DNA of 64,000 nt from Arion vulgaris (GCA_020796225.1 CM036767.1:15716427-15780426), one strand, 5' to 3'; counted from the first letter of the stretch, positions 8,171 to 18,757 are shown. Numbers and translations: made by a program. The notes: a model not told the origin generated them from the letters alone.

Positions 8171-11100
8171 TGGCCAGACCTGAAGCTGACTGCTCAGTTT
8201 GTGGTATACAATAAATTAAGTGCATGACCAGAGATCGCTAAAGAAGGAAACCTGACAAGAGCTGAAGCTGACTGCTCAGTTTGTGGTATACAATAAATTA
8301 AGTGCATGACCAGAGATCGCTAAAGAAGGAAACCTGTCAAGAGCTGAAGCTGACTGCTCAGTTTGTGGTATACAATAAATTAAGTGCATGACCAGAGATC
8401 GCTAAAGAAGGAAACCTGACAAGAGCTGAAGCTGACTGCTCAGTTTGTGGTATACAATAAATTAAGTGCATGACCAGAGATCGCTAAAGAAGGAAACCTG
8501 GCCAGACCTGAAGCTGACTGCTCAGTTTGTGGTATACAATAAATTAAGTGCATGACCAGAGATCGCTAAAGAAGGAAACCTGACAAGAGCTGAAGCTGAC
8601 TGCTCAGTTTGTGGTATACAATAAATTAAGTGCATGACCAGAGATCGCTAAAGAAGGAAACCTGTCAAGAGCTGAAGCTGACTGCTCAGTTTGTGGTATA
8701 CAATAAATTAAGTGCATGACCAGAGATCGCTAAAGAAGGAAACCTGACAAGAGCTGAAGCTGACTGCTCAGTTTGTGGTATACAATAAATTAAGTGCATG
8801 ACCAGAGATCGCTAAAGAAGGAAACCTGACAAGAGCTGAAGCTGACTGCTCAGTTTGTGGTATACAATAAATTAAGTGCATGACCAGAGATCGCTAAAGA
8901 AGGAAACCTGACAAGAGCTGAAGCTGACTGCTCAGTTTGTGGTATACAATAAATTAAGTGCATGACCAGAGATCGCTAAAGAAGGAAACCTGGCCAGACC
9001 TGAAGCTGACTGCTCAGTTTGTGGTATACAATAAATTAAGTGCATGACCAGAGATCGCTAAAGAAGGAAACCTGACAAGAGCTGAAGCTGACTGCTCAGT
9101 TTGTGGTATACAATAAATTAAGTGCATGACCAGAGATCGCTAAAGAAGGAAACCTGACAAGAGCTGAAGCTGACTGCTCAGTTTGTGGTATACAATAAAT
9201 TAAGTGCATGACCAGAGATCGCTAAAGAAGGAAACCTCGCCAGACCTGAAACTGACTGCTCAGTTTGTGGTATACAATAAATTAAGTGCATGACCAGAGA
9301 TCGCTAAAGAAGGAAACCTGGCCAGACCTGAAGCTGACTGCTCAGTTTGTGGTATACAATAAATTAAGTGCATGACCAGAGATCGCTAAAGAAGGAAACC
9401 TGTCAAGAGCTGAAGCTGACTGCTCAGTTTGTGGTATACAATAAATTAAGTGCATGACCAGAGATCGCTAAAGAAGGAAACCTGACAAGAGCTGAAGCTG
9501 ACTGCTCAGTTTGTGGTATACAATAAATTAAGTGCATGACCAGAGATCGCTAAAGAAGGAAACCTGACAAGAGCTGAAGCTGACTGCTCAGTTTGTGGTA
9601 TACAATAAATTAAGTGCATGACCAGAGATCGCTAAAGAAGGAAACCTGTCAAGAGCTGAAGCTGACTGCTCAGTTTGTGGTATACAATAAATTAAGTGCA
9701 TGACCAGAGATCGCTAAAGAAGGAAACCTGTCAAGAGCTGAAGCTGACTGCTCAGTTTGTGGTATACAATAAATTAAGTGCATGACCAGAGATCGCTAAA
9801 GAAGGAAACCTGACAAGAGCTGAAGCTGACTGCTCAGTTTGTGGTATACAATAAATTAAGTGCATGACCAGAGATCGCTAAAGAAGGAAACCTGTCAAGA
9901 GCTGAAGCTGACTGCTCAGTTTGTGGTATACAATAAATTAAGTGCATGACCAGAGATCGCTAAAGAAGGAAACCTGACAAGAGCTGAAGCTGACTGCTCA
10001 GTTTGTGGTATACAATAAATTAAGTGCATGACCAGAGATCGCTAAAGAAGGAAACCTGACAAGAGCTGAAGCTGACTGCTCAGTTTGTGGTATACAATAA
10101 ATTAAGTGCATGACCAGAGATCGCTAAAGAAGGAAACCTGTCAAGAGCTGAAGCTGACTGCTCAGTTTGTGGTATACAATAAATTAAGTGCATGACCAGA
10201 GATCGCTAAAGAAGGAAACCTGACAAGAGCTGAAGCTGACTGCTCAGTTTGTGGTATACAATAAATTAAGTGCATGACCAGAGATCGCTAAAGAAGGAAA
10301 CCTGACAAGAGCTGAAGCTGACTGCTCAGTTTGTGGTATACAATAAATTAAGTGCATGACCAGAGATCGCTAAAGAAGGAAACCTGACAAGAGCTGAAGA
10401 TGACTGCTCAGTTTTGTATACAATAAATTAAGTGCATGACCAGAGATCGCTAAAAAGAAACCTGACAAGAGCTGAAGCTGACTCTCAGTTTGTGGTATAC
10501 AATAAATTAAGTCATGACCAGAGATCGCTAAAGAAGGAAACCTGACAGAGCTGAAGATGACTGCTCAGTTTGTGGTATACAATAAATTAAGTGCATGACC
10601 AGAATCGCTAAAGAGGAACCTGACAAGAGCTGAAGCTACTCTCAGTTTGGTATCAATAAATTAATGAAATGACCAGAGATCGCTAAAGAAGGAAACCTGT
10701 CAGAGCTGAAGCGACTTCAGTTTGTGTATACAATAAATTAAGTGCATGACCAAGATCGCTAAGAAGAAACCTGTCAAGAGCTGAAGCTGACTGCTCAGTT
10801 TGATGGTATATAATAAATTAAGTGCATGACCAGAATCGCTAAGAAGGAAACCTGTCAGAGCTGAAGCTGACTGCTCAGTTTGTGGTATACAATAAATTAA
10901 GTGCATGACCAGAGATCGCTAAAGAAGGAAACCTGACAAGAGCTGAAGCTGACTGCTCAGTTTGTGGTATACAATAAATTAAGTGCATGACCAGAGATCG
11001 CTAAAGAAGGAAACCTGACAAGAGCTGAAGCTGACTGCTCAGTTTGTGGTATACAATAAATTAAGTGCATGACCAGAGATCGCTAAAGAAGGAAACCTGA

Positions 11101-11180
11101 CAAGAGCTGAAGCTGACTGCTCAGTTTGTGGTATACAATAAATTAAGTGCATGACCAGAGATCGCTAAAGAAGAAGAAGA
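8166..11180. repeat. 82-bp satellite-like array, about 37 units
   Basis: Unit: tgaagctgactgctcagttt, then gtggtatacaataaattaag and tgcatgaccagagatcgcta, period 82 (8181, 8263, ...). Three unit types alternate by the bases before tgaag: ggccagacc, gacaagagc and gtcaagagc. Each unit encodes LKLTAQFVVYNKLSA and a stop on the plus strand, resembling a LINE C-terminus. Units at 10390-10880 have many single-base deletions, unlike the near-identical units on both sides. It ends in an (AAG)n run at 11170-11188. Confidence 0.97.
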
Positions 11181-11240
11181 AGAACTAGTCAGGCTCTGCG
11201 TGTATGGAAGACAAATGCGATCACAGAGATGTGCTAAATA

Positions 11241-11489
11241 ATGATCTAAAGCAGAAGGATTGACATCATTGCGCCCCAATGTTACCCCATATGGCTAGGT
11301 CTCTCTCTCTCTCTGATGAATTGACACGCCACCTGCCGAGAGTAATGCACAAAGCACGATTTCCGTAAACAATCCTTGGGATCACTGAAAAAAAATGCAC
11401 TAATGAACAGAACGGCGCGTTCCGGATTCGAACTCACGATCTTCGAAACGCAAGGCATAGCCTTAACCACTTAGCCAAAGAGTCTCCCT
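11241..11489 (-). mobile_element. S2 SINE, full length
   Basis: Minus-strand S2 with tail 'gaaggattgacatcattgcg', body 'acgccacctgccgagagtaa' and tRNA-like head containing ggattcgaactc and ttaaccacttagccaaagag. A TC microsatellite (11302-11315) has expanded inside the copy. Confidence 0.85.
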
Positions 11490-11694
11490 TAATCTCAATA
11501 AGGATATGTGTGATCGACAAAGAAAATATTTCAACATTACTGTAAACAATAAAACAACACACCAAACGTCCTTTTCATGAGGAACAAAGAGAATAAGATA
11601 GGGCCCAAAAACAATCTCACATGTTCAGGATGTACGTACTTACTTGCTCAGAGCGTGCGCCCCCCCTTCTGCAACATAAGGCCGATTAGCTCAG
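11490..11694. other. unassigned spacer
   Basis: A-rich DNA, no match or gene seen. Confidence 0.35.
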
Positions 11695-11880
11695 ACCGGA
11701 AAACCAAAATTCCTATTTAATGGGGGCTGGTTTTTTGTATATGTTTGATAGAACACTAAGTTTTTTTGTGTGTAATTTTACTCAATTTTATGAGTCCATG
11801 GTTATTTATTGATGAAAACTATTCATAATACTGATATTCCTTATTGTTAAAATAACTTGTAGCGTAATTATAACCTTGGT
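11695..11880 (+). repeat. dispersed repeat shared with 33010-33845
   Basis: 'attcctatttaatgggggct' and 'tatgtttgatagaacact' align with 33029-33076, and 'tatttattgatgaaaactat' aligns with 33801-33825 and the 43-bp monomer. In that other locus, three SINEs separate the two halves. Nature of the element unknown. Confidence 0.5.
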
Positions 11881-12435
11881 TTAGCACGGTGTGTTGTTGA
11901 ATGAGTTAATCTATATACTAACTGGAATGCCAGGATCACGTGACAGTTATGGTCTTATTTCATAGAATTTTTACTTGAGCCCGTCGGTCGTATATTATCG
12001 GAGGCCATGGTACGTAAAGCGAGAACGATTTCCCAGAAATACTTCAAACCGGTTCACATTGACCACTTCCAAAATCGTCATTATTCTCTTATTCATCCGC
12101 GTACATCCACAAATTAATACTACTTAGCAAACCGTTGGAAGTTTTAAAGTGTAGTTAAAAAAACTTGCGTAGACGTGGGAAGCATGTAAGCAGAAACCGT
12201 ACATCACGGATGTTTATAATGTGAAGAACACTACCACTTGAATGTTAAGAAAGTCGTTTTCTAAATAAGTACCGGATTTCAAGAGTTAGAAAACAAATCA
12301 GAATTTTGAATTCATACACTACAGAGATAGCGCGAGTGTTACATCAACGTCATTGCAATTTGATGCTCTGATAACAAGGTGTAGAAGAAGAGTGATGAAG
12401 TGGCATTCTTCCGTCCGGCAAATGTTGATGTATGA
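11881..12435. other. unassigned spacer
   Basis: No repeat match, no open frame above background, no splice-site pattern I trust. Confidence 0.35.
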
Positions 12436-12436
12436 T

Positions 12437-12500
12437 TCGTTGATGAATACAGGATACATAGAAACAGGATACATAGATACAGGATACATAGAAACAGGAT
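12437..12500. repeat. 15-bp short tandem repeat, about 4 units
   Basis: aggatacatagaaac repeated with the variant aggatacatagatac and a last aggattcat; immediately upstream of an L-D tail. Confidence 0.85.
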
Positions 12501-12514
12501 TCATAATTTTAAAC

Positions 12515-12735
12515 GGTAGTTCTCATGAGGAGGGGAGGTTTAGAACACATTGTGACAATCGGTAAAATCGAGGGTAGACGAGACAGAGAGAGAAAATTGT
12601 GGATAGCCTGACTTCATTGGCACGGTAGAGCGTCAACATCTCTGAGTTGATAGCAAACATCAAAGACAGTGATTTGTGGAGATCCATGATCGCCTACGCC
12701 AGCTGGTACGGTATCTGATGATGATGATGATAATG
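12515..12735 (+). mobile_element. L-D LINE 3' tail
   Basis: Matches 60100-60297: 'ggaggtttagaacacattgt', 'gtagagcgtcaacatc', 'agatccatgatcgcctacgc' and a (GAT)n end at 12718-12735. Only the last part of ORF2 is present, with stops. Confidence 0.8.
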
Positions 12736-12751
12736 AGTTATCATACGTGTA

Positions 12752-12885
12752 ACGGATTATCGTAATGCGTAAGCCTATCTAATTGGACTAATGTTGGAGT
12801 TCAATCCTGCACTCCAAGTTCTACACGTAAGAAAGGAATTGACTCATACCTCCCGCACACTAGGTACTAGAAATATGAAATGGCT
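12752..12885 (+). mobile_element. S5 SINE copy
   Basis: 'cggattatcgtaatgcgtaa' head and 'gttggagttcaatcctgcac' B-box region, then the 'acacgtaagaaaggaattg' body and a tail ending 'gaaatatgaaatggcttcg'. Confidence 0.65.
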
Positions 12886-13004
12886 TCGTAACCAAAAGTC
12901 TGAAAAAGCTATGGGAAATTATGAAATTGAAAAGTTCTCAAACTCTTTGAGACTGCAGTCCTTTTCAAGAATGTTTTGTTTGACCAGAAGAGGTCCCAAA
13001 TGAG

Positions 13005-13330
13005 AAGCGACGGAAGAAAACTAATTGTACATCATTGGCAACCATAATCACAGGAAGAATATGGTGATGACATGACAACCACAATCAGAGGAAGAAGATG
13101 GAGATCGCAACTGGGAACCTCAACTACAATCAGTGAAAGAAGATGGAGATCGTTTAGTCGTGTGTATACAATGCCACCGGGCCGGGGACTTTTGTAAAGG
13201 CGATGGAAAGCCGGGGTAAGGGAGAGAAGGGGTAGACCAAAGAGAACCTGACAAAAAAATGGTGGAGAGAATGGGAAAGATGATGAAGCCCAAGACACAA
13301 CTGGGAGGGAAATATTAAGATGTGGTAAAA
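13005..13330 (+). other. possible decayed LINE C-terminus
   Basis: Near 13195-13260 the plus strand reads KGEKGRPKRTWQKN-like sequence, like the GRPRKRW box of LINE ends. Two near-identical ~55-bp segments ('gaagaagatggagatcg' at 13091 and 13138) form a small duplication. No family match, so this is tentative. Confidence 0.3.
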
Positions 13331-14069
13331 TTACTGCCTGACATAATTCAACATCTAGGCAAGCGACAGGGGATGTTGGAGATACATTGTAGGCAAACTT
13401 CGATGAGAGACAGAATCTGATGAAATAGTTTTAGAAACATATCCTGATCGGTGTAAAGGTAAAAGTATAGGTTATACTGAGATATAAACGAACAAAATTT
13501 AACCACCGACAGAAAAAATATACTGCAATGAGCCGTGACGTGAGAAGAATGATTTCCAGGAATTTCCACATGATCTCGAGGGCGTTATAGATGGATGTGG
13601 TTTAACTACAACTAGGTTTATGGTATCTCCGAGAGAAACATGAAGGATTCAGTGAGAGAAACACAAGTAAAATATTAGGCGAAAGACGACAACATTAGAG
13701 AAGGGAGGTGGGTAAAGGACAGACTGTGAGAAAAATGAGAGAGAGAGAGAGAGAGAGACATGAACACGGAACGAAGAGGAGAAACATTATGAGGTGTAAG
13801 AGAGAAAGAGACACAGCAAGGCGATGATAGTGGAAGAAAGATCATGAATAGTGAGGAAAATAGAAAAAGTGAATTGTGTAGTAAGTTGAAGAAAGACCAT
13901 GAGTAGTGAGAAAAAGGCGAAGGAGAGGGTTGCCTAAGAGACAGACATAAATGAAGAGCGTAAGACAACAGCTACATGACATAATATGACTGATTGTACC
14001 AGACTGCTGCGCTCTAAACCCTAAATGTGGGTCGTCGATAACAAAGTTGATTAAACGCTGCGCTAGTGA
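13331..14069. other. unassigned spacer
   Basis: Contains a GA microsatellite at 13739-13757. No repeat match or coding gene recognised; the minus-strand Ser/Phe-rich frames look like purine-run artefacts. Confidence 0.35.
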
Positions 14070-14212
14070 CCACATGTCGTAGAAATTCTGAGGTTCGAGA
14101 TCAGCTTGTTGTCAAAAATTATCGCTGTGTACAGTGTACTCGGTTGAACTACAAAACACTATGATCCTTTACTTGAGGATCTAAATTACAAATACCTCTG
14201 AGGTCTTTGTAG
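14070..14212 (+). mobile_element. S9 dispersed repeat, copy 1
   Basis: About 140 bp shared with 37410-37545: 'aggttcgagatcagcttg' (B-box-like), 'actcggttgaactacaaaac', 'tgatcctttacttgaggatc', 'attacaaatacctctgagg'. Probably a tRNA-derived SINE; only two copies here. Confidence 0.55.
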
Positions 14213-14738
14213 AGGTTCGTCTTAATTTCGAGGGGCACGTGATACTTCCAGTAAAAATAAATCAGAGGCTCCATAATAGGCATTATATATGATTAAGCCT
14301 GAATTAGAAGCGGGCAAAAAAAATTAATAAACCCAATAAACCATCCATCAAATACATCCATCCTATTTAGATCCATGATTTAGTTCATTTAGGATTCACT
14401 GTGTGCTTTTGTATGTTCCATGAAGAAGACTTATAGTCGATACGTTGGATATTTGTTAGTTTTATTATTGTATTATTAAATTGTGCTTGCTTATGTGATA
14501 CCATACATACGTGTCTTATATGAACACGAGAATGTTACAAGTTCAAGGACGGTTGCATTGGAGTGGGACGATTAAACCAGCAACAGGTTAGCAAGAGAAA
14601 TATTTGATGACATGTCTGCACTATCAGAACGACATCCTAATCACCATTTAGCATAAAATAAAACACAAAGGCATGTTGAAGAGAAGTGACAGTAAATACC
14701 AATCCCAGGTCATACTAGACTGATAACAATATGATAAA
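14213..14738. other. unassigned spacer
   Basis: AT-rich with no match or gene. Confidence 0.35.
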
Positions 14739-14935
14739 TCGGGGGTTCTCAAAGGGTGTGTTCAGGCGCATCAGTGTTCCCGGTGATATTCCTAGGTGCG
14801 CCCTGGGAAATCCCAGAACAGGGGTCGGCAACGCAGGGACCGGGGTTAATAAACCGCCAAGAAATGTCAGGCCCATGCTTCTCATAGGCCAAAATTAAAT
14901 GATGAATAAATGTACGTATCATTTTCCAATTATTT
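14739..14935. mobile_element. hAT-like element fragment (same family as 5319-5785)
   Basis: Inverse match to 5400-5525 and 5680-5770: 'ccatgcttctcataggccaa', 'attccaattatttatg'-type segment and 'cctaggtgcgccctgggaaa'. One terminus (gggggttctcaaa) is present; the other side ends before the S4 SINE at 14967. Without the S3 insertion, it shows the unoccupied form of that family. Confidence 0.6.
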
Positions 14936-14966
14936 ATGTATTTCTTTGCTTTTTGCATCTTTTTCC

Positions 14967-15222
14967 AGCCCGTGTGGTGCCGGGGCCCGCAAGGAAGCAA
15001 AGAATAATAACACTGCGACCTACAAGGCATGTCGTAAGAGGCGACTGAGGTAGGGGTCTAGGAAGCTACCCTAGTAAATAAAAAACATCGCAGAAATCGG
15101 ATGTGCTGGTCTACTTGTAGGGGCATAACTGGCACAACGTACAATCGCTCTTAGGCTCAGATCACATACAAATCACACAGTGGTTAACAAGTGGTCGATA
15201 TGTAGCGTTCCAAGAAGAAGCA
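14967..15222 (+). mobile_element. S4 SINE, full-length copy
   Basis: The best S4: starts 'cccgtgtggtgccggggccc', carries the core tgtcgtaagaggcgact near 15031, then 'aggaagctaccctagtaaat', 'gctggtctacttgtagggg', 'cttaggctcagatcacatac', and ends aagaagaagc. No obvious A/B boxes, so the promoter is unclear. Confidence 0.85.
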
Positions 15223-15274
15223 ACATCTTATTAAGTTTTTGTGTATAGATAGTATGCCTACAATTTTTTCTATG

Positions 15275-15490
15275 GCTTTTTTCGATCCAGAAGCACTTGA
15301 GCTTTTCAGCTCTTCGGCTCGGTGCCATGGACATCGTAACCCTTCGGTTCGGTGCCACGAACACCGTAAATCTGAAGAAACTGTGGCTTTTTCTGCCAGC
15401 CCGCGGAATTGAACCCGCACTAACAGGGGGCTTGTCAACCGCCGTCCAACGTGCTACGAACACGCTGGGCAGGCGGGCCCTACGCCGCCC
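15275..15490 (-). mobile_element. S6 SINE copy
   Basis: Minus-strand tRNA-derived SINE. The head (15400-15487) includes the B-box complement 'gcggaattgaacccgcac' and 'ccgtccaacgtgctacgaac'; the body is an inverted-repeat-rich block ('ttcggttcggtgccacgaac' and 'gctcggtgccatggac'); the tail is T-rich at the low-coordinate end. Copies at 33078-33290, 40803-41015 and 41025-41227. Confidence 0.85.
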
Positions 15491-15813
15491 TAAAAACCAC
15501 AGGCAGTATGACTTAAGTCCGACCACGACTTCAAGAAGTGTGAGAACCACTGCGAGAAATGATAAAGGCGAACGAGGGGGATGGTCAACGCTATGTAAAA
15601 ATCTACGTCGAATATGTAAAACTCAGTTGATGTCACATAATATGAGGAGGATAACAGCCGCTTAATCTGTGAGGAATGTCTTACTGAGATATCTTACACC
15701 TACTGTTACAAGCCTACTAACACACATAGTTAGATATATCACAGAGCACTCCTTACGCACAAGAGATAACATTTTAAGTTCACAAAAACCGATCAACACA
15801 AAAGCATGATCAA
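15491..15813. other. unassigned spacer
   Basis: No repeat or gene recognised. Confidence 0.35.
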
Positions 15814-16690
15814 GGTGCGTATCCTTTATAGGACGTTGCTTTTTTTTGCAGCGCATCTGAGATTAACTGTCTCTAGCCAGTTCACCCACTTAGCCTATGG
15901 TCATATTCAGTGGCGGCTCGTCATTAAGGACCTGTAGGGCCGGGCCCCACCAAAACATTTGTAACGTGTATTTATTATTTTATAAATTAAAACATAAACC
16001 TAATCCAAAACATGATTTCCCCGAAAATTTGTGTCTGGCCCCACCAACTAAAATGATCACGAGCCGCCACTGGTCATATATGGTCTCTTTAATATCTTGT
16101 AGCCATTTTTTATTTGGTCTGTCTCTGTGTCATGGAACCCTGCTCTCTAATATTGTTCTCTCCAGGCCATCGTGACGCTTGATGTGACCAAAGTATCTAA
16201 TTTTTCTGTATAGTATGTTGTTTATTAGCCAATTCTCTTTAACATTTAGTTCTTTCAGGACAAGTGTGTTCTTCCTTTTATTTCTGTCCATGGTATTCGT
16301 AGAATCTTTCAGTAGCATTTCGTTTCGAAGGACTGAGTTTTCGATCTTGTTTTTTGTGTGTAATGGTCCATGATTCACAACCATAAGTAGCCACTGGAAA
16401 CATGCATGTTCTCAGTATTTTTAATATTTTGCTGGTGCTTTGCCACATGTTCTTCATTGTGTTTAACTTCCTGACTGATATTGCCAATCTTCTTGAGATC
16501 TTTTTGGAGCAGTCACCGTTATTGTTGACTATTGAGCCCAGATATTCGTAGCTCTCTACACATTGAAGTTCTTCATTGTTTATTTGGATGTTAGGTGAGC
16601 TTTTTGCTTTGTCAGTTGACATTTTTGTTGTTTTGGTATTCAAATATAAATGTTGGTCTTCGCTATGTTTCTTGGTCGTCATGATTAGGC
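15814..16690 (-). mobile_element. L-B LINE ORF2 C-terminal region, split by a MITE
   Basis: Minus strand from 16690: VESYEYLGSIVNNNGDCSKK, then SKILKILRTCMFPVATYGCE (the ATYGCE box found after RT), NVKENWLINN, then YFGHIKRHDGLERTI, in two main frames broken near 16300. It continues past the MITE (15908-16072) to the family end at 15814. The reverse transcriptase catalytic box is not present. Non-functional. Confidence 0.85.
15908..16072. mobile_element. hAT-M1 MITE copy 2, 165 bp
   Basis: TIRs cagtggcggctcgt / acgagccgccactg; the first base pair of the right end is cac-gagccgcc. TSD gtcatatt (15900-15907) and gtcatata (16073-16080), 7/8. Inserted in L-B; the uninterrupted L-B copy at 4985-5158 shows the site with a single copy of this octamer region. 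Confidence 0.93.
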
Positions 16691-16746
16691 TCAACACAAA
16701 CCACAAAACGTAAATTTCTTTAATTTCATTTACTTACTTCTCTGGT

Positions 16747-16885
16747 ATGTGGGCGTTTGTAGCTTAAACGGTAGTGAGCTAGATCACAACCCAAACGTCA
16801 AGTTTGAAGCAAATTCGTTTCCGTGGGATTTTTACGAAGGTAAAAATAGACCACACCGTTCAGAAAGCAATGGTTGGCTGAAATC
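16747..16885 (+). mobile_element. S1 SINE 5' part
   Basis: Plus-strand head 'gtagcttaaacggtagtgag' and 'ttcagaaagcaatggttggc'; the 3' half has been lost. Confidence 0.7.
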
Positions 16886-16944
16886 GGATGCACATGTCCT
16901 AAACATGTTAGAAGTCTATGTGTTTAGGGGCCTACAGGGGGACT

Positions 16945-17110
16945 GCCTAGAGTAGTTGATAGTAGCTCGGCCTGCTAACTGTGAGACGCCTCATAGCTCG
17001 GGTTCGAACCTACTGTCCGGCATTTGTTCAAGTCCCCTGGTCTTACTCAGGACGATAACGTGAGTACCTTGGGATTCAAAGAAAATCTTCCATGTTTTTG
17101 GCGAGGGAAC
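16945..17110 (+). mobile_element. tRNA-like SINE, single copy
   Basis: 'gatagtagctcggcctgcta' resembles an A box and 'gctcgggttcgaacctac' is an excellent B box 37 bp later. The body beyond 17020 matches nothing else here. Could be a tRNA pseudogene. Confidence 0.4.
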
Positions 17111-17404
17111 ACAAACTACAAGTACATTAGACACTTCTGGATGTTGTAAGCTTAACATGAGCTGCTGCCATTGTAAGAAATTGGTACTGATTTTCACGAA
17201 GTAAAATAGTTTCAGAGATGAAAGCAATGTCTGAGTTGAAACGGACGAAAAGAAAGAGAGAAGAGAGGGCCTACCAAACCAATGTGCAACGTGTACACGT
17301 TCTTGGCAAAGATCAAACATATCACAGAGTGATTAAATTGGTCGTAAAGAACGAACCAAAAGAGAAGACAAGTGATTAAATTGGTCGTAAAGAGCGAACG
17401 CATT

Positions 17405-17530
17405 GACGAAGAAGTAGAAAGCAATGACAAACTACTGAACGTATAAGTGTTACCTAGAAAAACAACGACTCGTTTACTGTAGTTGATGGCTACGTCCTGT
17501 AAAGGATATGCCAATATTTTCATTCTCATT
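17405..17530 (+). mobile_element. S1 SINE 3' part
   Basis: 'gaaagcaatgacaaactact', 'caacgactcgtttactgtag' and 'atggctacgtcctgtaaagg' of S1, ending in ttttcattctcatt. Confidence 0.75.
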
Positions 17531-17714
17531 CATTTTCACTTCTCTGGATTTCCCAAGTAAAACTTCCATCTTCTTTAGCTTCCTTGTTCTTGTTTCGTTC
17601 CCAAGAAAACATTTGTAATACTTCTCTGGATATCCATAGAGTTCTTCTTATTCTACTGATTATTCTTCTAATACTTCTTCTTCTACGTATTTTCCCACTT
17701 CTACTTAACATCTT

Positions 17715-17855
17715 CAAATAGCTTGTCCTGAGCAGAACTTTGAGTTAGTGCACTGCAGCTGAGATTTTCCTGTGTAAGAAAGAGATTGGAACACACATGG
17801 TTACTCACCGAAGTGCAATGATGATAGTCCTATCAATCAACCACAAAACTTTACA
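17715..17855 (+). mobile_element. L-A tail junction and S8 SINE 3' part
   Basis: 17715-17742 matches the reversed L-A end ('agcttgtcctgagcagaact'). It is followed at 17743 by the S8 3' part ('gcactgcagctgagattttc', 'acatggttactcaccgaagt', 'cctatcaatcaacc'). This S8 tail is the sequence amplified at 36142-37200. Confidence 0.65.
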
Positions 17856-17904
17856 AGAATTTTGTTTTACTATTTGTTTGTTATTTTAACATAATAATAA
17901 TAAT

Positions 17905-18065
17905 TCCTATCGTACCGTTATACGTTACATAGGGCCTGCAAGTAAATTCTCCATACCGCTCTATCCTGGGCAACTCGCTCAATCTCATCCATGGAACTGA
18001 GACCGATATCTCTTACCTCTCTCAGCAAACTTCGTTTCAGGGTCTCCTTAGGTCGTCCTCACTTT
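17905..18065 (-). mobile_element. L-G LINE 3' fragment
   Basis: Minus translation LPRETLKRSLLREVRDIGLS then SMDEIERVAQDRAVWRIYLQ, as at 6170-6379. Only the C-terminal ~55 codons remain. Confidence 0.75.
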
Positions 18066-18097
18066 CTCATTCTAACATAGACGGGTCTATATCGGAT

Positions 18098-18315
18098 GTC
18101 TCTACGGCGAAGTGGCCAAGACGTTTCTCTAGTGTTCTGAAGGTTCTGGGTTCAAATCCTGACCGAGTGGCATGTGTAACTTATTAAAGAAATTATTAGG
18201 ATTGTTGCTGGAGCTACGGAGTTCGTGAAACACTTTAGACAAGTGATGTGCCATTTCTGTGGAGAGGGACGGGACCATATGGGAAATTCCGGTGCAATAA
18301 GTCAATTTTTTCTGC
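18098..18315 (+). mobile_element. S2 SINE, left arm of an inverted pair
   Basis: Plus S2: head 'ggcgaagtggccaagacg' and ggttctgggttcaaatcctg, body 'ggattgttgctggagctacg', tail 'ccggtgcaataagtcaattt'. A second S2 follows in the opposite direction 15 bp later. Confidence 0.8.
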
Positions 18316-18329
18316 GGAAGAAAACAAAT

Positions 18330-18508
18330 TGCTGGTTCTGGTCCTTCCCCGCAAGAAATGGCACGCCACCTGTAAAGAATATTGAACAAAATACGAACTT
18401 CGTAGCTCAGGCAAAAAACCTTATTGCTCCGGAAAAAAATGAACAATACAGCGCGGTCCGAATTCGAACCCATGATCTTCGAAACGTAAGTCAATGGCTT
18501 ATCCACGG
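18330..18508 (-). mobile_element. S2 SINE, right arm of an inverted pair
   Basis: Minus S2: 'gaaatggcacgccacctgta', 'gaacttcgtagctcagg' and head complement 'ccgaattcgaacccatgatc'. With 18098-18315 it can form a long imperfect hairpin. Confidence 0.8.
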
Positions 18509-18569
18509 ATAACACCCCCCACCCCCACCGTTCCGAAGAGACGAAAGCTCAAATACTTCTGAATCGATA

Positions 18570-18757
18570 AAAAGGGCGGTGTAGGATAGGAAGGACATGA
18601 GCCTGTGGAATTTAATGGCCGCATGGCTAGTACAGTCGTCGCGAAACTTTTCAGGCTAGGATGCTTTCTTTATGCCCTCGACAGAAAAAAACCTTGGTCT
18701 TACCGGGAAGTGAACCTGGGTCTCCCCCTGCTCTCTAATTTCATTCGACCAGACACT
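18570..18757 (-). mobile_element. S7 SINE copy
   Basis: Minus S7: 'taatggccgcatggctagta', the A-rich 'cgacagaaaaaaaccttgg' block and the tRNA-like head (complement of ggtctccccctgctctctaa ... ttcgaccagac). Copies at 29598-29795, 33345-33540, 50793-50990 and 61545-61740. Confidence 0.8.

Noticed and set aside
8166..11180. CRISPR-like array
   Set aside because: Units are contiguous and identical along their length, with no unique spacers, and the context is eukaryotic.
15297..15665. 122-codon plus frame as a gene
   Set aside because: It lies across an S6 SINE in antisense.
16945..17015. Functional tRNA gene
   Set aside because: Good A- and B-box-like words, but no complete acceptor pairing by eye; treated as SINE head.
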